Assembly: GCA_017962415.1 (NCBI GenBank)
Contig: JAGCVK010000008.1
Location: 22,213 to 86,212 of the forward strand
Reading direction: 5' to 3'
Length of the DNA stretch: 64,000 nt
Source: Treponema sp.
GTDB taxonomy: Bacteria; Spirochaetota; Spirochaetia; Treponematales; Treponemataceae
Below are positions 17,196 to 25,886 of this stretch, piece after piece. The notes beneath the pieces were generated by a model that worked only from the letters and a program-made list of their open reading frames with translations, was not told the origin of the DNA and ran no database searches. Position 1 is the stretch's first letter. Each line of letters begins with the position of its first letter. The position numbers and the translations under genes are program-made.

Positions 17196-17972
17196 TTACT
17201 CAGGAATATTAAACGCTTTGCAGCTGTTTTTCCAGAGCTGTTCGCTGAGTTGTTCCAAATCCATTTCAAGCATTTCTGCAAGAAAGCGCGCAGTAGAAGG
17301 CAAGTAAGCCGGCATTGTTCGCTTTTTCTCGCGGAATTCAGCTGGAATCATAAACGGACTTTCAGTTTCAATAAGCATTCGCTCAACTGGAATATTCAAA
17401 ACAGTTTCGTGCAAATTACGCGCATTGCGGTAAGTTAAATTACCAGCAAAACTAAACCAGATATTCTTATCAAGGCATTTTTTTGCAAAAGCCGCATCTT
17501 CAGAATAACAATGCAAAATCGCACCAGCATCAGGCATACGTTCTGTTAAAACATCATACAAATCGCGGCCTGCATCACGATTGTGAATAATAACCGGAAG
17601 ATTATGCTTCTGAGCAATTTCAAGCTGAGTAATAAAAAGCTCAATCTGACTTCTTTTGTCGCCAAACTGCTTAAAATAATCAAGGCCAGTTTCGCCAACA
17701 GCAACTACATTTGGCAAAGAAAGACTTTTTTCGATTGTATTAATCCAATCAGCACCAGGATTTGTAACTTCAGATGGAGCTACTCCTACAGCATGATAAA
17801 TTCCAGATATAGACTTAAGATTTGGATAAACCTTGTTAAAATCATAGAGACTATTATTAATACTGATAATGCGAGCAACGCCAGCCTGCTTAGCCTGCTG
17901 AATTACGCGCAATTGTTCAATAGGATCATCGTATATCAGCCCGATGTGAGCGTGAGTATCAAAAAACTTCAT
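17196..17972 (-). CDS. tatD: TatD family metal-dependent hydrolase (DNase)
   Basis: 258 residues. The metal-binding THAHIG motif is at residues 6-11. The glutamate in VAVGETGLDYF, the histidine in LPVIIHNRDAG, HCYSEDAAFAKKCL and the aspartate region LIETESPFMIP complete the TatD TIM-barrel set. In most relatives the last motif is ETD-x-P; here it reads ETESP, a Glu for Asp change at a metal ligand position. Function is probably 3'-5' DNA/RNA exonuclease or D-aminoacyl-tRNA deacylase-like. AGGAAG lies 8 nt before the ATG. Confidence 0.85.
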   Translation of the reverse strand: MKFFDTHAHIGLIYDDPIEQLRVIQQAKQAGVARIISINNSLYDFNKVYPNLKSISGIYHAVGVAPSEVTNPGADWINTIEKSLSLPNVVAVGETGLDYFKQFGDKRSQIELFITQLEIAQKHNLPVIIHNRDAGRDLYDVLTERMPDAGAILHCYSEDAAFAKKCLDKNIWFSFAGNLTYRNARNLHETVLNIPVERMLIETESPFMIPAEFREKKRTMPAYLPSTARFLAEMLEMDLEQLSEQLWKNSCKAFNIPE

Positions 17973-18013
17973 GGCTTTTTCTTCCTAAAGATGAGATTAT
18001 TTACTTACGATAA

Positions 18014-18041
18014 AGATAACATAGGATTGACTAAACGTCAA
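18014..18041 (-). promoter_or_regulatory. Promoter of tatD
   Basis: On the minus strand TTGACG (18041-18036), 16 nt, TTATCT (18019-18014). The -35 is one arm of TTGAC-TAAAC-GTCAA, a palindrome. Confidence 0.45.
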
Positions 18042-18085
18042 ATTATTTCTTATGTTCGCAGAGAGTTTAGACACTTGACATACGT

Positions 18086-18115
18086 TTGACTTAATAACAT
18101 CATTAATGGTATAAT
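18086..18115 (+). promoter_or_regulatory. Promoter of the M23 peptidase gene
   Basis: TTGACT at 18086-18091, 18 nt, consensus TATAAT at 18110-18115. The expected start of transcription is about 18122, only 5 nt before the ATG, and no ribosome-binding site fits. Confidence 0.65.
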
Positions 18116-18126
18116 TTTTTAGAATT

Positions 18127-19152
18127 ATGTCAAAGACACAAAAAGCGCTTAAGCGTTTTGAAAAGCAGGTTGCCTCAAATGTATCCCATGGATTCGGTGC
18201 GTTCATGCGCCGCGTGGGAAGATTCTTTGTGCGCGTGTTTAAAGTTTTTGATAATAAGCTCACGATTATGATTGTTCCGCATTCGCAGAGCAAAGTAATC
18301 AACTTTCAGACAAACGTTTTTGCCTTAATGCTTGGCTCGCTTATTTCTGTTGGAATACTTGTTTCTTTCTTCTACTTCAACAGACGTTCTATTTCTGCAA
18401 ATATGGAGATTTCTTCTCTTGTAAATCAGAATCGCGAAACTCTTGCAAGCCTTGACGAACTTCGTGATGAAAACGCAAATCTTTTTCAGGCTGCAAAACG
18501 CTTTCAGGCTTCTCTTTCACAGAGCCTTTCTTTACTTGGAATTGATCAGGTTACAAATAATCCTGAAACTTCTGCTACAAGCGGAGATCTTTCGGCACTT
18601 TTCAGTACATCAGAATTAACACAAGGCTCTCTTAAAGAAGTTTCTGAAGTAAGAGAACTTACAAACTATCTTGAAGATGCTGTAAAACCAATTGAACAGA
18701 TTGGAAAAATGCTTAAAACTCAGCAGAATCTTTTTACAGAAATCCCAAGTATCTGTCCTGTAAAAAATCCTAATTATCATATTTCAATGGCATTTGGTCC
18801 AAATATTCACCCGCTCAACGGAAACTGGTACATTCACAAAGGTTTGGACTTTTCTACCTGGAGAACTGGTGACGCAGTTCTTTCTACAGCTTACGGCCAG
18901 GTTGTAACTGTTGGTTATGATTTCAGCTTTGGTAACTACATCATCATCAAACATAATCACGGTATGTACACACGCTACGCTCACCTTAAAGACACTCGCG
19001 TTCAAAAAGGTCAGATTGTAGACCAAGGTCAGGTTATTGGAACAATTGGTAATACTGGTGTTACAACTGGTCCTCACCTGCACTACGAAGTTCATATTGG
19101 TTCTGATGTAGTTGATCCTGCAAAATATATAAACATCAATTTATCAAAATAG
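18127..19152 (+). CDS. M23 family metallopeptidase, membrane anchored
   Basis: 341 residues: a short basic cytoplasmic region, one membrane segment (about 62-80, NVFALMLGSLISVGILVSFF), a coiled coil (about 95-130), and a C-terminal LytM/M23 domain. Zinc motifs HKGLD (H-x3-D) and GPHLHYEVH (HxH) are intact, so it should be an active peptidoglycan endopeptidase. The bactofilin gene follows at 6 nt. In other helical bacteria an M23 peptidase and a bactofilin (CcmA) work together in setting cell shape, so the pair is a good candidate for spiral-shape control. Confidence 0.9.
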   Translation: MSKTQKALKRFEKQVASNVSHGFGAFMRRVGRFFVRVFKVFDNKLTIMIVPHSQSKVINFQTNVFALMLGSLISVGILVSFFYFNRRSISANMEISSLVNQNRETLASLDELRDENANLFQAAKRFQASLSQSLSLLGIDQVTNNPETSATSGDLSALFSTSELTQGSLKEVSEVRELTNYLEDAVKPIEQIGKMLKTQQNLFTEIPSICPVKNPNYHISMAFGPNIHPLNGNWYIHKGLDFSTWRTGDAVLSTAYGQVVTVGYDFSFGNYIIIKHNHGMYTRYAHLKDTRVQKGQIVDQGQVIGTIGNTGVTTGPHLHYEVHIGSDVVDPAKYININLSK

Positions 19153-19158
19153 GTTTCT

Positions 19159-19569
19159 ATGGCTTTACGAACAGATGACATTTCAATCAACACAATTATA
19201 GGAAGAGGCTCTGTCATCTCTGGTGATTTAAAGATAAACGGTTTTATCAGAATTGACGGCGATATTGACGGAAATCTTGAAACCGACGGAAATGTTATTG
19301 TTGGCGAAAATGCCCGAATTCGTGGAAATTTAACTGCAAAAACTGTAATTATTGGCGGAATCATAAAAGGAAATATTATGGCTTCGGAAAGTGCAAAAAT
19401 TCTTGCTGAAGCTGCTGTAATTGGCGATATTATTTCGCGCAAAGTTCAAGTTGACGGCTCCGCTGTAATTCACGGGCATTGTATTTCTATAAAAGAAGAT
19501 TCAGAATATTCAAAGGCTTCTGATGAATATCTTCAACTTAAGGCAATTAAAGAAAAGGTTATTCTGTAA
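19159..19569 (+). CDS. Bactofilin (polymer-forming cytoskeletal protein)
   Basis: 136 residues of short beta-helical repeats: TIIGRGSVISGDLKINGFIR, IDGDIDGNLETDGNVIVGEN, ARIRGNLTAKTVIIGGIIKG, ILAEAAVIGDIISRKVQVDG. These are the hallmarks of the bactofilin (DUF583) fold, which assembles into filaments without a nucleotide. It follows the M23 peptidase and is probably in the same transcript. It is likely a scaffold placing the peptidase on the curved membrane. Confidence 0.9.
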   Translation: MALRTDDISINTIIGRGSVISGDLKINGFIRIDGDIDGNLETDGNVIVGENARIRGNLTAKTVIIGGIIKGNIMASESAKILAEAAVIGDIISRKVQVDGSAVIHGHCISIKEDSEYSKASDEYLQLKAIKEKVIL

Positions 19570-20157
19570 ATGGCAGAAATAGATTCTCTGGGAGCAAATT
19601 ATTACTACTCAGGCGTTCAAAATGCCACAAACGAAAAAATCAAAAAAAATACTAAAAAGGAAGAAGCCGAAAAAACAAAGCGCACTTCTTTTTCGGAACT
19701 TTTAAAATCAGAAAAAACAACGGAACCGCAATTTGCTATTGAAGGACTTCCGCCCGAAGTTCAGCAAATGTCAATTGACGAAGCGGCGGTTTTCCTTGCA
19801 GATGCAGTTTCTTTGGCTGGAAACGACCTTTCTGAAAATCTTACAAAGGAAAATGTTGAACGCTTTAAGAATTCTGTTCGTCAGTTTGTAAGTTTTGTTG
19901 TTGCAAATAACTTTCAGGTAAATTCGCGGCGCAAAAAACGAAACGGGAAAGACTTAATTGTTCCTTCGCGAACAAACTTTTTTTCAAATTATTCGCTTCC
20001 GCCGCACAAAATCGACCCAAAATATCAGATTCAGGTGATTAATGAAAAGCTCGACGCGCTTACCCGCGAAACACTTTCTACGCAAATGAATAATCTGAAA
20101 CTTCTTGCACAAGTAAATGAAATAAAAGGTCTTATTGTAGACTTGATGAGTTCTTAA
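19570..20157 (+). CDS. yaaR: YaaR family protein (DUF327)
   Basis: 195 residues, helical. The section SFSELLKSEKTTEPQF, then IDEAAVFLADAVSLAGNDLS, KENVERFKNSVRQFVSFVV and the C-terminal IQVINEKLDALTRETLS fit the YaaR/DUF327 family. Its ATG directly follows the bactofilin stop (TAAATG). In Firmicutes yaaR sits near yaaT, as it does here with the next gene, which supports the call. Function unknown. A Lys/Glu-rich N-terminal 45 residues is probably disordered. Confidence 0.7.
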   Translation: MAEIDSLGANYYYSGVQNATNEKIKKNTKKEEAEKTKRTSFSELLKSEKTTEPQFAIEGLPPEVQQMSIDEAAVFLADAVSLAGNDLSENLTKENVERFKNSVRQFVSFVVANNFQVNSRRKKRNGKDLIVPSRTNFFSNYSLPPHKIDPKYQIQVINEKLDALTRETLSTQMNNLKLLAQVNEIKGLIVDLMSS

Positions 20158-20172
20158 ATCTTGAGGTATACT
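20143..20172 (+). promoter_or_regulatory. Promoter of ricT
   Basis: TTGATG at 20143-20148, 18 nt, TATACT at 20167-20172. The ATG at 20182 is 9 nt past the -10. The promoter lies in the end of yaaR. Confidence 0.5.
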
Positions 20173-20181
20173 TAAAATATT

Positions 20182-21105
20182 ATGAGTGACATTTTTGAAA
20201 CAGATATAGATACAGATGGTGAAAACCTTTCATCACTTGAAGATTCTGATGTTGGAATCTCGGAAACAGAAAACCTTGTTTTTGATTATCCGCTTTTTCA
20301 TTTAAAATTGGATTATTCTTGCGAAACAATTTACGCAAAAGCGCCCGAAGGTAAACTTCATATAAAAGCTGGCGATTTTGTTATTGTTCCAACTCGTTAC
20401 GGCAAAGATATGGCGCGAGTTTTGGGAACTGCAAAAAAACCTATTGGCATTAAACAATCTGATATTGTTACAATTGACCGAAAAGCTTCGGAAGCAGATT
20501 TAAAACGCCGCCAGGAATTAATTCAAAAAGAAAAAGATGCATTTCCGATTTTCAAAGAAAAAGTTGCTTTTCACAAACTCGATATGAAACTTGTGGAAAC
20601 TCACTTTCTTTTTGATGAACAAAAAGCGCTTTTCTTTTTTAGTTCAGACAGCCGCGTAGACTTTCGCGAACTTGTAAAAGATTTGGTTTCGGTTTTTAAA
20701 ATGCGAATTGAACTTCGCCAGATTGGTGTGCGCGACGAATCACGCATTACAGGCGGACTTGGAGTTTGCGGCCGACCTTTCTGTTGTCACGGCGTTTCTG
20801 ATAAACTTCGCCCGGTTTCTATCAAAATGGCAAAAGACCAGAATCTTTCGCTTAATTCTATGAAGATTTCAGGCCAATGTGGCCGGCTTCTTTGCTGTCT
20901 TTCTTACGAATACGACTGGTACAACGAAGCTCGCAAAAATCTTCCAAACGAAGGCGTTCGTCTTTCTTACGACGGAACTGATTTTAGAATCACAGAAGTA
21001 AATCCGCTTACATCAATGGTAAGAATGCTTGGCGATGACGGCCGTTTGCTCGAAGTAAACGCTAAACGTTTCTATCGCGACGGCAACCGCTGGAAGATAA
21101 ATTAA
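20182..21105 (+). CDS. ricT: RicT/YaaT-like PSP1 domain protein
   Basis: 307 residues. The PSP1 C-terminal domain is clear: DFVIVPTRYGKDMARVLG, FRELVKDLVSVFKMRIELRQ, IGVRDESRITGGLGVCGRPF, CC, then GQCGRLLCCLSYEYDWY. The Cys set (C-x5-CC ... C-x4-CC) matches YaaT/RicT, which with RicA and RicF binds Fe-S clusters and steers RNase Y mRNA cleavage in Bacillus. RicA and RicF are not in the window. The promoter TTGATG-N18-TATACT ends 9 nt before its ATG. Confidence 0.85.
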   Translation: MSDIFETDIDTDGENLSSLEDSDVGISETENLVFDYPLFHLKLDYSCETIYAKAPEGKLHIKAGDFVIVPTRYGKDMARVLGTAKKPIGIKQSDIVTIDRKASEADLKRRQELIQKEKDAFPIFKEKVAFHKLDMKLVETHFLFDEQKALFFFSSDSRVDFRELVKDLVSVFKMRIELRQIGVRDESRITGGLGVCGRPFCCHGVSDKLRPVSIKMAKDQNLSLNSMKISGQCGRLLCCLSYEYDWYNEARKNLPNEGVRLSYDGTDFRITEVNPLTSMVRMLGDDGRLLEVNAKRFYRDGNRWKIN

Positions 21106-21109
21106 AAAC

Positions 21110-21137
21110 TTGAATTTCACGGATTATGCCTTATAAT
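21110..21137 (+). promoter_or_regulatory. Promoter of the methyltransferase gene
   Basis: TTGAAT at 21110-21115, 16 nt, consensus TATAAT at 21132-21137. The ATG at 21145 is 7 nt past the -10, so transcription should begin at or next to the start codon. Confidence 0.6.
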
Positions 21138-21144
21138 ATTAGGT

Positions 21145-21882
21145 ATGATTTACATTAAGAAGTGGACTGAATATTACGAGGATTTTTTTTCCGTTGAGCC
21201 ACACCAGGAAGAGTTTTTTTCAGCTTTAGGAAGTGAATTTCCTTCACCTTCAAAATTTCTCAGCGTAGAATGCGGTGCTGCCCTGCTTTCCGAAAAATTG
21301 CAGGACAAATGTGATATAACACTTACAGATTCGTTTCCGGAATTTGTAAATATCGTAAATGCACATCAGGTTCATAAAGAAAATCCAATTCATGTATTTA
21401 ACTTGAATCCGGCTGATATTGCCCGCTATTTGGGCAAGAATTTTTTCAATGTGATTTGCTGCCTTTCGTATCGAATTATTTTTATGAAAGACCGCATTTT
21501 AATCAAAAAATTTCTTTTTGATTCCCGAATGTTGCTTTCTGACGGCGGTTATCTTGTAATTGATAATCTGAATTTTTCAAAATATGATTTTTCACAAACC
21601 AAGATTGAACTGCCGGCAAAAAAAACTGAACGCGCAACACTTTATTCATCTGTAATCAAAAATACAGACACAACATCTTATAAACTTTTTCAGCATATTG
21701 TAACTTCAAGCGGAAAGGTTATTGATGTCATTCGTGATGAAGTTATCTGCCCAATCAGTATGGAATCTTTTAAAAGCTATGCAAAGGAAGTAGGTTTTTC
21801 TTCTTGCGAATTCTATAATGATTATAAGAAAACTCCGTATAGTACTGATTCAGACAAAATAATCTGCGTTCTGAAAAAGTAA
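21145..21882 (+). CDS. Methyltransferase-like protein
   Basis: 245 residues with a class I SAM methyltransferase-like layout. FLSVECGAALLSEKL stands in for the glycine motif I (normally ExGxGxG, here degenerate), then ITLTDSFPEFVNIV (motif II acidic), FNVICCLSYRIIFM (motif IV) and LLSDGGYLVIDNLNF (motif V). The weakened glycine loop raises doubt about SAM binding. The C-terminal part is unassigned. It is placed between ricT and proS, with its own promoter. Confidence 0.55.
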   Translation: MIYIKKWTEYYEDFFSVEPHQEEFFSALGSEFPSPSKFLSVECGAALLSEKLQDKCDITLTDSFPEFVNIVNAHQVHKENPIHVFNLNPADIARYLGKNFFNVICCLSYRIIFMKDRILIKKFLFDSRMLLSDGGYLVIDNLNFSKYDFSQTKIELPAKKTERATLYSSVIKNTDTTSYKLFQHIVTSSGKVIDVIRDEVICPISMESFKSYAKEVGFSSCEFYNDYKKTPYSTDSDKIICVLKK

Positions 21883-21960
21883 CTGTCGCCCAGAACTTGT
21901 TTCGGGGGCTATTTTATAAAATGCCGGCTCCTGACTCAAGTTCAAGGCAACTCAGTACTA

Positions 21961-21989
21961 TTGCCCGATATGCTCATTTACACTAAAAT
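21961..21989 (+). promoter_or_regulatory. Promoter of proS
   Basis: TTGCCC at 21961-21966, 17 nt, TAAAAT at 21984-21989. The ATG at 21998 is 8 nt past the -10 box. No T-box-like leader precedes proS. Confidence 0.55.
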
Positions 21990-21997
21990 AGAAACCT

Positions 21998-23809
21998 ATG
22001 AAAGCTACAAAAACAATTATCTCAACGCTGCGCGAAGCTCCAAATGACGCAGTTATTGCAAGCCATCAGCTTATGATGAGAAGCGGACTTATCCGCAAAC
22101 TTGGAAACGGTCTTTATGCTTATATGCCGCTCGGCTACCGTTCTTTAATGAAAGTACAGAAAATTATCCGCGAAGAACTTGACGAAGCAGGTCTTCTCGA
22201 AATCAAACCTACAGTAATTGTTCCCGGCGATTTGTGGAAAGAATCTGGCCGCTGGGACAAAATGGCCGGCGAAATGCTTACTGCACAAAACAGACAAGGC
22301 CAGGATATGGTTGTTTCGCCAACTGCAGAAGAAGCATTTACAGCCATTGTGCGCGAAGGTCTTTCTTCTTACAAACAGCTTCCTTTTACTCTTTATCAGA
22401 TTAATACAAAATACCGCGATGAAATCCGCCCTCGCTACGGCGTAATGCGTGGCCGCGAATTTACAATGATGGACGCTTATTCTTTTGATAAAGATCAGGC
22501 AGACCTTGATGCTTCTTACGACAATGTAGCAGCTGCTTACCGCCGTATTTTTAAGCGAATGGGACTTACAACAATTTCTGTAAAAGCCGACACAGGTTCT
22601 ATGGGCGGTTCTGGCTCAGAAGAATTTATGGTTGAATCAGAAGTTGGTGACGATACACTTCTTCTTTGTCCAAATTGTTCTTATGCTGCAAACGTAGAAA
22701 AAGCAGCTTGTAAAACAGAAGTTCCACTCGATTCAAACGGCCAGCCACAGAAAAAAACTGACCTTGCAATTGAAGAAGTTGAAACTCCAAACGTATTTAG
22801 TATAGAAGATATGGAAAAGTTCTTTGGCGAAAAACCAACAACTTTCCTTAAAGCTCTTGTTTACAAAGTTTACAACTGCGCCGTTGACCTCTCTAAAACT
22901 GAATTCTACAAAGATGCAAAAACAGTTACAGAAGGCGGCCAAACATATATTCCAGAAACATTCTTCTGCATTTTGATTCGCGGCGACCTTGATGTAAACG
23001 AAACAAAACTCGCTGCTGAACTTAAAGCAAGCGGTGCAGAGCTTGCAAGCGATGAAGATGTTCTGAAGTACAGCGGAGCGCCACACGGTTTTGTTGGCCC
23101 AGTTGGAATTAAAATTCCTGTAATTGCAGACCTTTCAACAGTTGATATGCACGATTGTATCGCCGGAGCTGGAAAAGCAGGCTATCACATTAAGCACGTT
23201 GAGCCAGGCCGCGATTTTACTCCATTTATGACAGTTGATGTTCGCACTTGTAAAGAAGGCGACTCTTGTCCTGAATGCGGCGGAAAGTTCTATATGAAAA
23301 AAGGTAACGAACTTGGTCACATTTTCAAACTTGGAACAAAATATACAAAATCAATGAATGTAACTTACCTTGCAGAAAGCGGAAAACCTGTAACACCACT
23401 TATGGGTTGCTACGGTATTGGTGTTGACCGCACACTCGCAAGCATTATCGAAGGACATCATGATGATAAAGGAATTATCTGGCCAATGAGCATTGCTCCG
23501 TACCAGGTTGCTGTAATTCCAATTCAATATAAAGATAAAATGAAAGAAGTTGCAGATAAACTTTACGAAGATTTAAAGGCTGCCGGAATTGAAGTTCTTC
23601 TCGATGACCGAAACGAACGACCTGGAGTTAAATTCACCGACTCTGAGCTTATTGGCTATCCAATTCGCATAGTAGTTGGCGACAAAAATCTTCCAAACGT
23701 TGAAATGAAACTTAGAAGCGAAGCCGAAGCAACTCTTGTTCCAGCAGAAGAAGCAGCTGCAAAAGCAATTGAAATTGTTCGCGCAGAGCTTGCAAAACTG
23801 AACGCTTAA
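21998..23809 (+). CDS. proS: Prolyl-tRNA synthetase, bacterial type with editing domain
   Basis: 603 residues. Class II motif 1 is around GYRSLMKVQKIIREELDEAG. Motif 2 is TLYQINTKYRDEIRPRYGVM with GREFTMMDAYSFD. The editing (INS) domain occupies roughly residues 225-390 (GAPHGFVGPVGIK). Motif 3 is MGCYGIGVDRTLASIIE, and the anticodon domain follows (IAPYQVAVIPI ... LDDRNERPGVKF). Length and domain order are those of bacterial ProS. It charges tRNA-Pro and hydrolyses Ala-tRNA-Pro. A terminator follows at once. Confidence 0.95.
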   Translation: MKATKTIISTLREAPNDAVIASHQLMMRSGLIRKLGNGLYAYMPLGYRSLMKVQKIIREELDEAGLLEIKPTVIVPGDLWKESGRWDKMAGEMLTAQNRQGQDMVVSPTAEEAFTAIVREGLSSYKQLPFTLYQINTKYRDEIRPRYGVMRGREFTMMDAYSFDKDQADLDASYDNVAAAYRRIFKRMGLTTISVKADTGSMGGSGSEEFMVESEVGDDTLLLCPNCSYAANVEKAACKTEVPLDSNGQPQKKTDLAIEEVETPNVFSIEDMEKFFGEKPTTFLKALVYKVYNCAVDLSKTEFYKDAKTVTEGGQTYIPETFFCILIRGDLDVNETKLAAELKASGAELASDEDVLKYSGAPHGFVGPVGIKIPVIADLSTVDMHDCIAGAGKAGYHIKHVEPGRDFTPFMTVDVRTCKEGDSCPECGGKFYMKKGNELGHIFKLGTKYTKSMNVTYLAESGKPVTPLMGCYGIGVDRTLASIIEGHHDDKGIIWPMSIAPYQVAVIPIQYKDKMKEVADKLYEDLKAAGIEVLLDDRNERPGVKFTDSELIGYPIRIVVGDKNLPNVEMKLRSEAEATLVPAEEAAAKAIEIVRAELAKLNA

Positions 23810-23818
23810 AATCATTTT

Positions 23819-23853
23819 ATAAAAGGGGTGGTTACAAAAAACTGCCCCTTTTA
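23819..23853 (+). terminator. Rho-independent terminator after proS
   Basis: ATAAAAGGGG pairs with CCCCTTTTAT, 9 nt past the stop. The Ts are part of the stem. Confidence 0.8.
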
Positions 23854-23879
23854 TTATTTAAAATAATTAGGGGATTTAA

Positions 23880-24932
23880 ATGAAAAAAAAACTATTATCA
23901 ATTGCAGCCTTGCTCTGCATAACATTTTCACTTTCTGCACTTCCGGGATTCACTTCTTTTATTCCAGATAACGCTGGTGAATACGTTTATTATCGCGACA
24001 CAACTTTTAACCGCGAAAGCTACATTGGAATCTTAATGTACGATGAATCATCTTTTCAGATTCGCTACATTGCACCACAAAACGATACCGACAAACTTCC
24101 TGCAAAAGAAATTGCCTTGCTTATTACAATCAATCCAAAATCTGATTTTTGGGATATGACAGGCGAAAATATACTTTCAACACTTTTGCCAGATTCAGAT
24201 GATACAGATATTGTAAATTATCTTCATGATATACTTTATGAATTTTCAGCCCGCAGAATCAAAGCTGGAGAAATTCAAACAGACAAAAAAGATATTTCAG
24301 ATTCTTATAATCAGTTTGGCGGAAATGTTCACATAATTTATGATGCAAGAATTCCACTTTTTAATATTAGAACAATTTTAAACGAAAAAGGCCAGAAAGT
24401 TTTTGATTGCGTAACAATTGGTACAATCAAATCAAGCGAAGACACAACTTTTTCTGATTTTAGCGGAATTACAAAAAACACAACAACCGTAAAAAAAGAA
24501 ACTCGCAAGGCTGCAAAATCAAAAACTTATTCTTATGAAAATCGTTCTGTAACACTAGATGAAACCTGGAATCAGGAATTAGAAAACTGCTGGACACTCG
24601 GCAACGAATCGCTTATCACAATGTCAACGCTGCCAAAAGCTTCTGATGATAAAACATTAAATGATTTATTTATTATCCGAAAACTTTTGGAAAGCTCAGA
24701 AGGTTATTATGTTGATTTTCAAAATTGCGAGATTTCGTACCAGCAATCAAAAGATTCATGGAAAATAATAACAACTTCATTTTTTCCGGAAAAAAATACT
24801 TATATTTTTATGACAAAGTTGCTTAACAGAAATAAAGAAGGCAATTTTGATTATTTTTCAATGTCGACATTTCAAACAGCTTACCAAAAAACGCCGGCTT
24901 ATTTTGACAAGATTGTAAAATCGTATAAATAA
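23880..24932 (+). CDS. Secreted protein, unknown function
   Basis: 350 residues. The signal peptide MKKKLLSIAALLCITFSLSA is followed by a mature protein with alternating strands (GEYVYYRDTTFNRESYIGIL, FQIRYIAPQNDTD) and many Thr, Ser and Asp residues. There is a Lys-rich stretch near residue 205-220. No family recognised. GGGGAT precedes the ATG at 4 nt. It is a single gene ending in a very strong inverted repeat shared with the convergent GerMN gene. Confidence 0.6.
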   Translation: MKKKLLSIAALLCITFSLSALPGFTSFIPDNAGEYVYYRDTTFNRESYIGILMYDESSFQIRYIAPQNDTDKLPAKEIALLITINPKSDFWDMTGENILSTLLPDSDDTDIVNYLHDILYEFSARRIKAGEIQTDKKDISDSYNQFGGNVHIIYDARIPLFNIRTILNEKGQKVFDCVTIGTIKSSEDTTFSDFSGITKNTTTVKKETRKAAKSKTYSYENRSVTLDETWNQELENCWTLGNESLITMSTLPKASDDKTLNDLFIIRKLLESSEGYYVDFQNCEISYQQSKDSWKIITTSFFPEKNTYIFMTKLLNRNKEGNFDYFSMSTFQTAYQKTPAYFDKIVKSYK

Positions 24933-24962
24933 AAAAAGGCGACCAAAAGCTGAAAATCACCG

Positions 24963-25003
24963 AACTGCGAGCGCAACGAGTTTCACTCGTTGCGCTCGCA
25001 GTT
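24963..25003. terminator. Bidirectional terminator: 19-bp perfect inverted repeat
   Basis: AACTGCGAGCGCAACGAGT, a TTC loop, then its exact complement. It sits between two convergent genes 30 nt and 11 nt from their stops. The GC-rich words (GCGAGCGCAACG) resemble the dispersed repeat family. Confidence 0.8.
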
Positions 25004-25014
25004 TCTACTTTCTT

Positions 25015-25854
25015 TTAAAACGAGCCTCGCGATAAAGGCGACGCAATCAAAACCCCTTCGCTTCCAAGATAATCGCGCTTTTCACCTTCAATCAAAAATT
25101 GAACGCTATTTACTGTAGAAAAAGCTGTTGCAGTATAAACAATCTGTTCAAGCTGATGAATATAACCTTCAACACCATAAGTATTAATTTCAAAATTTTC
25201 ATTGAAACTAAGATAAGCAACGCCGTCTTGAACTTTTGCGCTCAAAAGTTTTGTTCCTTTTGGAATCAAACTCATACAATTTTTTTCAGCGGATTTTGTT
25301 GTGTCTGGCCCTTGCAGCAAAAGATTAATTGCTGTAGTTAGCGGAGAATCGTTTTTTGTAACTGTTCGCTTTACAATCTGCCGAACAACAGAACCGTCGC
25401 CGTCGATATTCACAAAACAAAGCTGAAGTTCGGTTGTTGCCGGTTTTGCAGGCTGTTTTTTTGGTTCTTCCTTAGCAGGCTTTGCAGAATCTTCAGATTT
25501 TTTTTCAGAAGATTTTGGAGCTTCGACTGCTTTCTTTTCTTCTGTTTGAGTTTCTTCAACTGGCTGAAGATTTTTTGCCGGCTCAGGATTAGAAACGGGC
25601 TCTTCTATTTGTATTACAACTTCATCATTTTTAAGCGGAATTGGCTCTGTTTTTTTAGGCTCAACCGATTCATGATTTTCAACAAATGTCGGAGTTGTTC
25701 CAAAAATCCTGTCAAAAAAAGCAGTTTCCTTAAGATTTGTAAATATCTGATCCTTTTTTACAAGAAATATAATCAAAATAATTAGCAGCCCAAGCAAAAC
25801 ACAAGCTGCCGCAAACATTGTATTGTTTTTTTTCTTTGAATTTTTCTTTGACAT
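25015..25854 (-). CDS. GerMN domain protein, membrane anchored
   Basis: 279 residues: one N-terminal membrane segment (about 14-32, FAAACVLLGLLIILIIFLV), a Glu/Pro/Lys-rich linker (about 60-140), and a C-terminal GerMN domain. The GerMN domain reads LQLCFVNIDGDGSVVRQIVK, TTAINLLLQGPDTTKSAEK, LIPKGTKLLSAKVQDGVAYL and IVYTATAFSTVNSVQFLIEG. GerMN domains occur in spore germination proteins but also in non-sporulating bacteria, where they are thought to bind cell-wall ligands. It probably projects into the periplasm and contacts peptidoglycan. Confidence 0.8.
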   Translation of the reverse strand: MSKKNSKKKNNTMFAAACVLLGLLIILIIFLVKKDQIFTNLKETAFFDRIFGTTPTFVENHESVEPKKTEPIPLKNDEVVIQIEEPVSNPEPAKNLQPVEETQTEEKKAVEAPKSSEKKSEDSAKPAKEEPKKQPAKPATTELQLCFVNIDGDGSVVRQIVKRTVTKNDSPLTTAINLLLQGPDTTKSAEKNCMSLIPKGTKLLSAKVQDGVAYLSFNENFEINTYGVEGYIHQLEQIVYTATAFSTVNSVQFLIEGEKRDYLGSEGVLIASPLSRGSF

Positions 25855-25886
25855 AGTTTGTTTATCGGACAGATTTTATAATCTTT

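Noticed and set aside
17092..17281. Longer dusB start reading through the tatD end
   Set aside because: It would overlap tatD by 86 nt and adds 63 residues unrelated to the Dus family.
21883..21997. T-box riboswitch ahead of proS
   Set aside because: The 115-nt spacer has no T-box motif or terminator, and a promoter sits just before the ATG.
24963..25003. 19-bp perfect inverted repeat as a mobile element end
   Set aside because: The 3-nt loop and placement between convergent stops fit a bidirectional terminator; there is no second copy.
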